From Betaproteobacteria bacterium (GTDB lineage: Bacteria > Pseudomonadota > Gammaproteobacteria > Burkholderiales > SG8-41): a stretch of DNA of 10,239 bases. Shown piece after piece: positions 6,116 to 10,239 of the stretch; position 1 is the first letter of the stretch; each line of letters starts with the position of its first letter. The translations under genes were made by a program, and so were the position numbers. The notes under the pieces are model-generated. The model saw nothing but the letters and a program-made list of their open reading frames with translations, searched no databases and was not told the DNA's origin. The stretch covers positions 1 to 10,239 of the forward strand of contig JAJTHX010000212.1 of NCBI GenBank assembly GCA_021300125.1, read 5' to 3'.

Positions 6116-7213
6116 ATGTTCACTGCCGACGATCAACGCCACATGGCCCGCGCGCTGGAACTCGCGGCACGGGGCCTGCGGACCACCACGCCGAACCCGC
6201 GCGTGGGCTGCGTCATCGTGCGCGATGGCGCCGTGGTCGGCGAGGGCTGGCATGCGAAGGCGGGCGAGCCCCATGCCGAGCCGCTGGCCATTGCCGCGGC
6301 CGGTGACCGTGCCGCCGGATCCACGCTCTATGTGACGCTCGAACCCTGCGCCCACCACGGCCGCACACCGCCCTGTGTCGAGGCGCTGCTTGCGGCGAAA
6401 CCCGCGCGCGTCATTGCCGCGATGCAGGATCCCAATCCCAAGACTGCAGGCCAGGGTTTTGAGCAGCTGCGTGCCGCGGGCATCCGCGTCGACAGCGGCC
6501 TGATGGAGGCGGAGGCGCGCGAACTGAACATCGGCTTCGTGTCGCGCATGGTCCGCGAGCGGCCCTGGGTGCGCATGAAGGTGGCGGCGAGCCTTGATGG
6601 CCGCACCGCGCTCGCCGACGGGCAAAGCCAGTGGATCACCGGCGCCGAGGCGCGGCGCGACGGCCATGCCTGGCGCGCGCGCGCCTGTGCCGTGCTCACC
6701 GGCATCGGCACGGTCAAGGACGATGACCCGCAGCTCAGCGTGCGCGAGGTCGAAACCACGCGCCAGCCGCTGCGCGTGGTGGTGGACAGCCGGCTGCAGA
6801 CGCCGCTGACCGCGAAGGTGCTCGGACCCGGCACGATCATCGCCGCAGGCGGCGCCGATGTGCCGCGCATGGTGGCGCTGCGCGCGAAGGGCGCCGAAGT
6901 GGTCGTGCTGCCCAACCACGAGGGCAAGGTCGAACTGCCGGCGCTGCTGCAGGAACTCGCGCGCCGCGGCTGCAACGAGGTGCATGTCGAGGCCGGCCAC
7001 AAGTTGAACGGCTCGCTGCTCGATGAGGGCCTGGTCGATGAACTGCTGATCTACATGGCGCCCTGCATCCTCGGCGACACCGCGCAGGGCATGTTCCACC
7101 TGCCGCCGCTGAAAACGCTGGCGCAACGCCGCGCCGTGCAGATCACCGATGTCTCGCGGGTCGGCGACGACCTGCGCCTCCTGGCGAGAATAAATCCGGA
7201 GAGGGTCAGCTGA
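6116..7213 (+). CDS. ribD: Bifunctional riboflavin deaminase/reductase RibD
   Basis: RibD performs two successive steps after GTP cyclohydrolase II: deamination of the pyrimidine ring, then NADPH-dependent reduction of the ribosyl side chain, giving 5-amino-6-ribitylamino-uracil phosphate. The 365-residue protein has both parts. The N-terminal zinc deaminase has TPNPRVGCVIV (25-35), PHAE with ligand His53 and proton-shuttle Glu55, and PCAHHGRTPPC supplying Cys78 and Cys87. The C-terminal reductase starts near residue 150 with KVAASLDGRTA and SQWITG. ATG 6116 is chosen because homology begins within a few residues (DDQRHMARALELA). The frame runs open 30 codons further upstream, but that part overlaps nrdR and looks non-coding. 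No Shine-Dalgarno is visible. The stop overlaps the ribE start by one base (TGATG), implying coupling. Confidence 0.97.
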   Translation: MFTADDQRHMARALELAARGLRTTTPNPRVGCVIVRDGAVVGEGWHAKAGEPHAEPLAIAAAGDRAAGSTLYVTLEPCAHHGRTPPCVEALLAAKPARVIAAMQDPNPKTAGQGFEQLRAAGIRVDSGLMEAEARELNIGFVSRMVRERPWVRMKVAASLDGRTALADGQSQWITGAEARRDGHAWRARACAVLTGIGTVKDDDPQLSVREVETTRQPLRVVVDSRLQTPLTAKVLGPGTIIAAGGADVPRMVALRAKGAEVVVLPNHEGKVELPALLQELARRGCNEVHVEAGHKLNGSLLDEGLVDELLIYMAPCILGDTAQGMFHLPPLKTLAQRRAVQITDVSRVGDDLRLLARINPERVS

Positions 7214-7812
7214 TGTTCACCGGTATCGTCGCCGCCGTCGGCCGCATCGCCCGGGTTGAACCCGCACCGGGCGGCGTGCGCCTGCACATTGATGTCGCCG
7301 GCCTCGACATGTCCGATGTCGCGCTCGGCGACAGCATCGCGGTCAACGGCGTGTGCCTGACTGCGGTGGCGTTCAGTGCCGCCCACTTCGAGGCCGAGGT
7401 GTCGCAGGCCACGCTGGCCGCGGTTGCGGGCTTCGACGCGGGCGCGCCGGTGAACCTCGAAAAGGCGCTGCGGCTGTCCGACCGCCTCGGCGGCCACCTG
7501 ATGAGCGGCCACGTTGACGGCACCGGCATCGTGACGGCCTTCGACGCGGTCGGCGACAACCGCCGGCTTGAAGTCGGGGCGCCGGCGACGATCGCGCGCT
7601 ACATCGCCCGCAAGGGCTCGATCGCGATCGACGGCGTGAGCCTGACCGTGAACGCGGTCGGCGGCCCGCGCTTCGAGGTCAACCTGATCCCGCATACCCT
7701 CGGCGCCACCACGCTGCAGCATCTGAAGCCGGGGGTGACCGTCAATCTTGAGGTCGACCTGCTGGCGCGCTACATTGAGCGCCTGCATGAGGCCGGCCCT
7801 GCCGGAAAGTGA
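7213..7812 (+). CDS. ribE: Riboflavin synthase, alpha chain
   Basis: This enzyme dismutates two 6,7-dimethyl-8-ribityllumazine molecules to riboflavin and the ribitylamino-uracil substrate, the last step of the pathway. The 199-residue protein shows the internal duplication of two lumazine-binding barrels. Domain 1 (about 1-97) has MFTGIV at the N-terminus and VNGVCLT (44-50). Domain 2 (about 98-190) has GHVDG (99-103), IDGVSLTV (139-146) and NLIPHTL (157-163). A good ribosome site, GGAGAGGG at 7198-7205, ends seven bases before the ATG. The start shares a base with the ribD stop. The gene is called ribC in E. coli nomenclature and ribE in many other genomes. Functional trimers work with RibH. 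Confidence 0.97.
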   Translation: MFTGIVAAVGRIARVEPAPGGVRLHIDVAGLDMSDVALGDSIAVNGVCLTAVAFSAAHFEAEVSQATLAAVAGFDAGAPVNLEKALRLSDRLGGHLMSGHVDGTGIVTAFDAVGDNRRLEVGAPATIARYIARKGSIAIDGVSLTVNAVGGPRFEVNLIPHTLGATTLQHLKPGVTVNLEVDLLARYIERLHEAGPAGK

Positions 7813-7824
7813 AACCGTGAAATC

Positions 7825-7840
7825 AGGAACACAGGAATTG
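7825..7840 (+). promoter_or_regulatory. Ribosome binding site deciding a TTG start for the RibBA-like gene
   Basis: AGGA at 7825-7828 lies nine bases before TTG 7838, the codon from which the protein would read MAISPTTEII, a typical N-terminus of this family. The competing GTG at 7817 has only GGAAAG about ten bases upstream, and adds seven residues with no resemblance to the family. The TTG is therefore preferred, although it is a weaker initiator. A poor start codon could lower translation of this gene within the operon. Confidence 0.5.
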
Positions 7841-8941
7841 GCCATCAGCCCGACCACCGAAATCATCGCCGAGATCCGCGCCGGCAGGATGGTGGTGCTG
7901 GTGGACGAAGAGGATCGAGAGAACGAGGGCGACCTGGTGCTGGCGGCCGAGTTCGCCACCGCGGAGACCATCAACTTCATGGCGCGTTTCGGTCGCGGCC
8001 TGATCTGCCTGACGCTGACCGAGGAGCGCTGCCGCCAGCTCAACCTGCCGCTGATGGTCAGCAACAACCGCTCCCCGATGGGCACCAACTTCACGCTGTC
8101 GATCGAGGCGGCAGAGGGGGTGACCACCGGCATTTCGGCGGCCGACCGCGCGAAGACGGTGCAGGCGGCGATCCGCGCCGACGCCCGGCCCGGGGACATC
8201 GTGCAGCCCGGGCACATCTTTCCGCTGATGGCACAGATCGGCGGTACCCTGATGCGTGCCGGCCACACCGAGGCCGGCTGCGACCTCGCGCGGCTCGCCG
8301 GGCTCACGCCAGCGTCGGTGATCTGCGAGATCCTCAAGGACAATGGGGAGATGGCACGGCTGCCGGACCTCATTCCCTTCGCTGCGCAGCACGGCCTCAA
8401 GATCGGCACCATCACCGACCTGATCCAGTACCGCAGCAGTACCGAGTCGCTGGTCAAGCGCGTGACCGAACGCGGGATCGAGACCGCCCACGGGCCGTTC
8501 CGGCTGGTCGCCTACAGCGAGACCGCCGGTGCGCAGACCCACCTCGCGCTGGTGCGCGGCGACATCACCGCCAGGGACGATGTGCTGGTGCGCGTGCACG
8601 AGCCGGTGTCGCTGATCGACCTGCTCGATACCGGCGCCACCAGCCATTCCTGGAACCTCAACGACGCGATGGCGGCGATCGCGCGCGAGGGCCGCGGCGT
8701 GATCGTGCTGCTGCACCGTCCGGAGAGCGCGGCCGAGCTGCTCGAGCGGGCGCGTCCGCGTTCGGAGCGCGGTGGTCGGGCCAAGATCGTGCTGCACAAC
8801 TACGGCATCGGCGCGCAGATCCTGCGCGACCTCGGCGTCAAGCGCATGCGCGTGATGGCGCAGCCGCTGCGCATGCCGAGCATGGCCGGCTTCGACCTTG
8901 AAGTGACCGGCTACCTGCAGCCGCCGGCCAAACAGTCATAG
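7838..8941 (+). CDS. ribBX: 3,4-dihydroxy-2-butanone-4-phosphate synthase with degenerate GTP cyclohydrolase II domain (RibBA-like, RibBX type)
   Basis: The N-terminal domain (about 1-205) is DHBP synthase, which converts ribulose 5-phosphate to the four-carbon unit of the lumazine ring. It keeps DEEDRENEGDLV (23-34), the RSPMGTNFT region (78-86) and AGHTEAG with His143 and Glu145. The second half (about 207-360) aligns in outline with GTP cyclohydrolase II (H-G-P-F-R, LVRGDI, VRVHEP, EGRGVIVLLH, YGIGAQILRDLG, MAGFDLEVTGY). However, the zinc-binding cysteines expected after VRVH (SEC...RCDCG in active RibA) are absent: residues 252-271 contain no cysteine. The domain therefore cannot be a normal zinc-dependent GTP cyclohydrolase II. 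This matches the RibBX variant known in Proteobacteria, in which only the RibB activity remains. Length is 367 residues from the TTG start. The ribE stop is 25 bases upstream and ribH is 9 bases downstream. Automatic pipelines often label such genes ribBA. Confidence 0.93.
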   Translation: MAISPTTEIIAEIRAGRMVVLVDEEDRENEGDLVLAAEFATAETINFMARFGRGLICLTLTEERCRQLNLPLMVSNNRSPMGTNFTLSIEAAEGVTTGISAADRAKTVQAAIRADARPGDIVQPGHIFPLMAQIGGTLMRAGHTEAGCDLARLAGLTPASVICEILKDNGEMARLPDLIPFAAQHGLKIGTITDLIQYRSSTESLVKRVTERGIETAHGPFRLVAYSETAGAQTHLALVRGDITARDDVLVRVHEPVSLIDLLDTGATSHSWNLNDAMAAIAREGRGVIVLLHRPESAAELLERARPRSERGGRAKIVLHNYGIGAQILRDLGVKRMRVMAQPLRMPSMAGFDLEVTGYLQPPAKQS

Positions 8942-8950
8942 GACATCATC

Positions 8951-9424
8951 ATGGGGCGTTACGACGGAATCGAGGAACTTGAACCCGGGCTGGACGGTGC
9001 CGGGCTGCGCATCGGCATCGTGGTCGGCCGTTTCAATGCCGATATCGGTGACGGCCTGCTGTCGTCCTGCACCGCCGCGCTGATCAAGCATGGCGTCGCG
9101 AAATCCGACATGCTGATCGCGACCGTGCCCGGGGCGCTGGAAATCCCGCTCGCGCTGAAGACGATGGCGCAGTCCGGGCGTTTCGATGCGCTGGTGGCGC
9201 TGGGCGCAGTGATCCGCGGCGAGACCTACCACTTCGAGGTGGTGTCGAATGAATCGGCGCGCGGCATCGGCGAGGTGCAGCTCGCCACCGGCGTGCCGGT
9301 GGCCAACGGCATCCTCACCACCGAGGACGATGACCAGGCCGAGGTGCGCATGGCGCAGAAGGGCCTCGACTGCGCGCTCGCGGCGATCGAGATGGCGAGG
9401 CTGCTGCCGCGGCTCGGCCGATAG
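8951..9424 (+). CDS. ribH: 6,7-dimethyl-8-ribityllumazine synthase
   Basis: RibH condenses 5-amino-6-ribitylamino-uracil with dihydroxybutanone phosphate to form the lumazine that RibE consumes. The 157-residue length is standard. Active-site landmarks are GRFN with the aromatic Phe28, PGALEIP (60-66), [12 protein letters not shown] with catalytic His94, [12 protein letters not shown] (119-130) and Arg133. The subunits assemble into pentamers or 60-mers in this family. AGGA at 8940-8943 overlaps the upstream stop codon and lies seven bases before the ATG, a good ribosome site. The [13 protein letters not shown]-terminus resembles betaproteobacterial RibH proteins as I remember them. A 67-base spacer, richer in AT than its surroundings, separates it from nusB. 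Confidence 0.98.
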   Translation: MGRYDGIEELEPGLDGAGLRIGIVVGRFNADIGDGLLSSCTAALIKHGVAKSDMLIATVPGALEIPLALKTMAQSGRFDALVALGAVIRGETYHFEVVSNESARGIGEVQLATGVPVANGILTTEDDDQAEVRMAQKGLDCALAAIEMARLLPRLGR

Positions 9425-9462
9425 CTGATCTTCAAGTACTTGTTTTTAAAGACATTATTTTT

Positions 9463-9477
9463 GCCGTCCCGAACGGC
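9463..9477 (+). promoter_or_regulatory. Short stem-loop in the AT-rich ribH-nusB spacer
   Basis: GCCGT (9463-9467) pairs with ACGGC (9473-9477) around a five-base loop, 14 bases before the nusB ATG. Upstream are T-rich runs (9443-9447 and 9458-9462) and the palindrome CAAGTACTTG (9433-9442). The hairpin is followed by no T-tract, so it is not a standard terminator. It may influence nusB initiation, since no Shine-Dalgarno is visible there. Weak promoter-like pairs occur in the spacer but none is convincing. Confidence 0.3.
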
Positions 9478-9491
9478 ATGACACTCCAGTG

Positions 9492-9917
9492 ATGAAATCC
9501 AGCCGCAGACGTTCGCGCGAGTTCGCGTTGCAGGGCCTGTATCAATGGCAGCTGGCCGGCACCGAGCCGCAGACCATCATCGAGCAGTTGGCCGACGCCG
9601 AAGGTTACGGCAAGATCGATGCGGAGTATTTCCGCGACCTGCTTGCCGGTGCCACCGCCGGTGCCGCCGACATGCAGGCCCTGATCATGCCGCTGCTCGA
9701 CCGCGCCTACGCCAGCCTGTCGCCGATCGAGCGCGGCATCCTGCTGCTCGCCGGTCACGAGCTGAAGGCGCACCCGGAGGTGCCTTACCGGGTGGTGATC
9801 AATGAGGCGATCGAACTGGCCAAGTCCTTCGGCGGCACCGACGGCCACAAGTATGTCAACGGCGTGCTCGACAGGATGGCCGCGCAGCTGCGCGCGGTCG
9901 AAGTGCAGGCGCGCTGA
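9492..9917 (+). CDS. nusB: Transcription antitermination factor NusB
   Basis: NusB binds boxA RNA together with NusE (ribosomal protein S10) and supports antitermination on rRNA operons. The 141-residue all-helical protein has the conserved N-terminal RRRSREFALQGLYQW segment (RNA-binding arginines), the central SPIERGILLLAGHEL region and the C-terminal YRVVINEAIELAKSFGG and KYVNGVLD motifs, all expected for the family. ATG 9492 is preferred; a GTG directly before it (9489) is an alternative. Neither has a clear ribosome site. Position after ribH is the widespread ribH-nusB arrangement. The usual next gene in many proteobacteria, thiL, is not found here; an unrelated small membrane protein follows after 22 bases. 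Confidence 0.97.
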   Translation: MKSSRRRSREFALQGLYQWQLAGTEPQTIIEQLADAEGYGKIDAEYFRDLLAGATAGAADMQALIMPLLDRAYASLSPIERGILLLAGHELKAHPEVPYRVVINEAIELAKSFGGTDGHKYVNGVLDRMAAQLRAVEVQAR

Positions 9918-9939
9918 ACATTCAACGGAGCTTCAGGTC

Positions 9940-10203
9940 ATGGATGACAAGCTGAAAAAACGCATCTACATCTTCATGTTCGCCGGCGCGCTGAACCTGC
10001 TGCTTGGCTTCTGGGTGCTGACCATGGGCGGCGATCTGGATCCGAAGACGCGCTGGATCATGATCATCTTCTTCTTCGGCTTCGCCGCCGTCGATTTCTG
10101 GTTCCCGATCGCGCTGAAAAAGAAATACGAGCAGGAAAAGGCGGAATGGGATCGTCAGCAGCGCGAACGCGCCGCGCAGGCTGCCGCCGAAGACAAACCC
10201 TAG
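9940..10203 (+). CDS. Small two-helix membrane protein, unknown function
   Basis: This 87-residue protein begins at ATG 9940 with GGAG at 9927-9930, nine bases upstream. A basic N-terminus (MDDKLKKR) leads into a first membrane segment (about residues 9-29) and then a short acidic-polar loop (GGDLDPKTR). A second, phenylalanine-rich segment follows (about 38-59). The rest is a highly charged helical tail (KKKYEQEKAEWDRQQRER) ending in AAQAAAEDKP, which could form a coiled coil. I do not recognise the family. Position 22 bases after nusB suggests co-transcription but gives no functional hint. The reading frame stays open upstream within nusB, but that part is arginine/serine/cysteine-rich shadow translation and is excluded. 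Confidence 0.8.
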   Translation: MDDKLKKRIYIFMFAGALNLLLGFWVLTMGGDLDPKTRWIMIIFFFGFAAVDFWFPIALKKKYEQEKAEWDRQQRERAAQAAAEDKP

Positions 10204-10239
10204 GCGCCCATGCGGCGCAGGCCCGCGGTGAGGATGGCC

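Noticed and set aside
7199..7850. FMN riboswitch controlling the RibBA-like gene.
   Set aside because: The ribE-to-ribBX gap is only 25 bases and ribD-ribE overlap, leaving no room for the long multi-stem FMN element; none is visible elsewhere in the cluster.
7051..8457. Long minus-strand open frame opposite ribE and the RibBA-like gene.
   Set aside because: It is antisense to two well-supported riboflavin genes and lacks any domain.
10200..10239. Possible 3' end of a minus-strand gene entering from the right (reads AILTAGLRRMGA then TAG).
   Set aside because: Only about a dozen codons are visible, no family can be recognised, and a GC-rich frame of that length is open by chance. A 5-pair hairpin at 10204-10218 lacks a T-tract and does not help.

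Overview
This window looks like an ordinary stretch of a high-GC proteobacterial chromosome, most probably a betaproteobacterium (Burkholderiales or a related order). The lineage is inferred from the gene order glyA-nrdR-ribD-ribE-ribB(A)-ribH-nusB and from the style of the RibH and NusB N-termini. No database search was possible. I found no CRISPR array, insertion sequence, rRNA or tRNA, and no defence or secretion system.

Bases 1-253 form an AT-rich block (about 39% G+C by hand count, against about 60-68% just downstream). It holds a 55-residue open frame with two CxxC pairs, a probable zinc ribbon, preceded by a possible sigma70 promoter. Its stop codon directly abuts the start of a GC-rich gene at 254, which encodes a protein with two tandem SnoaL-like (ester-cyclase) domains.

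The minus strand from 4190 down to 1310 reads dctQ, dctM and a secreted alpha/beta hydrolase. DctQ and DctM are the two membrane subunits of a TRAP transporter and are translationally coupled through TGATG. The periplasmic solute-binding subunit (DctP) is not in the window. The hydrolase might release or process the transported compound, but this is inference from position only.

A divergent intergenic region (4191-4349) separates this from a long plus-strand housekeeping cluster. It starts with glyA (serine hydroxymethyltransferase) and nrdR (ribonucleotide reductase repressor). Four riboflavin genes follow: ribD, ribE, a RibBA-like ribB and ribH. Then come nusB and an 87-residue two-helix membrane protein of unknown function. 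Together the rib genes cover every dedicated step from the GTP cyclohydrolase II product to riboflavin, apart from the dephosphorylation step. The GTP cyclohydrolase II step itself is probably missing here: the C-terminal domain of the RibBA-like protein lacks the zinc cysteines, as in the RibBX variant. A functional ribA is therefore expected elsewhere in the genome.

The points most worth a second look are the AT-rich zinc-ribbon block with its sharp compositional edge, the degenerate RibA domain, the TRAP permease pair without a binding protein beside a secreted hydrolase, and the structured glyA leader (a GC-rich stem-loop plus a 12-base tandem repeat).
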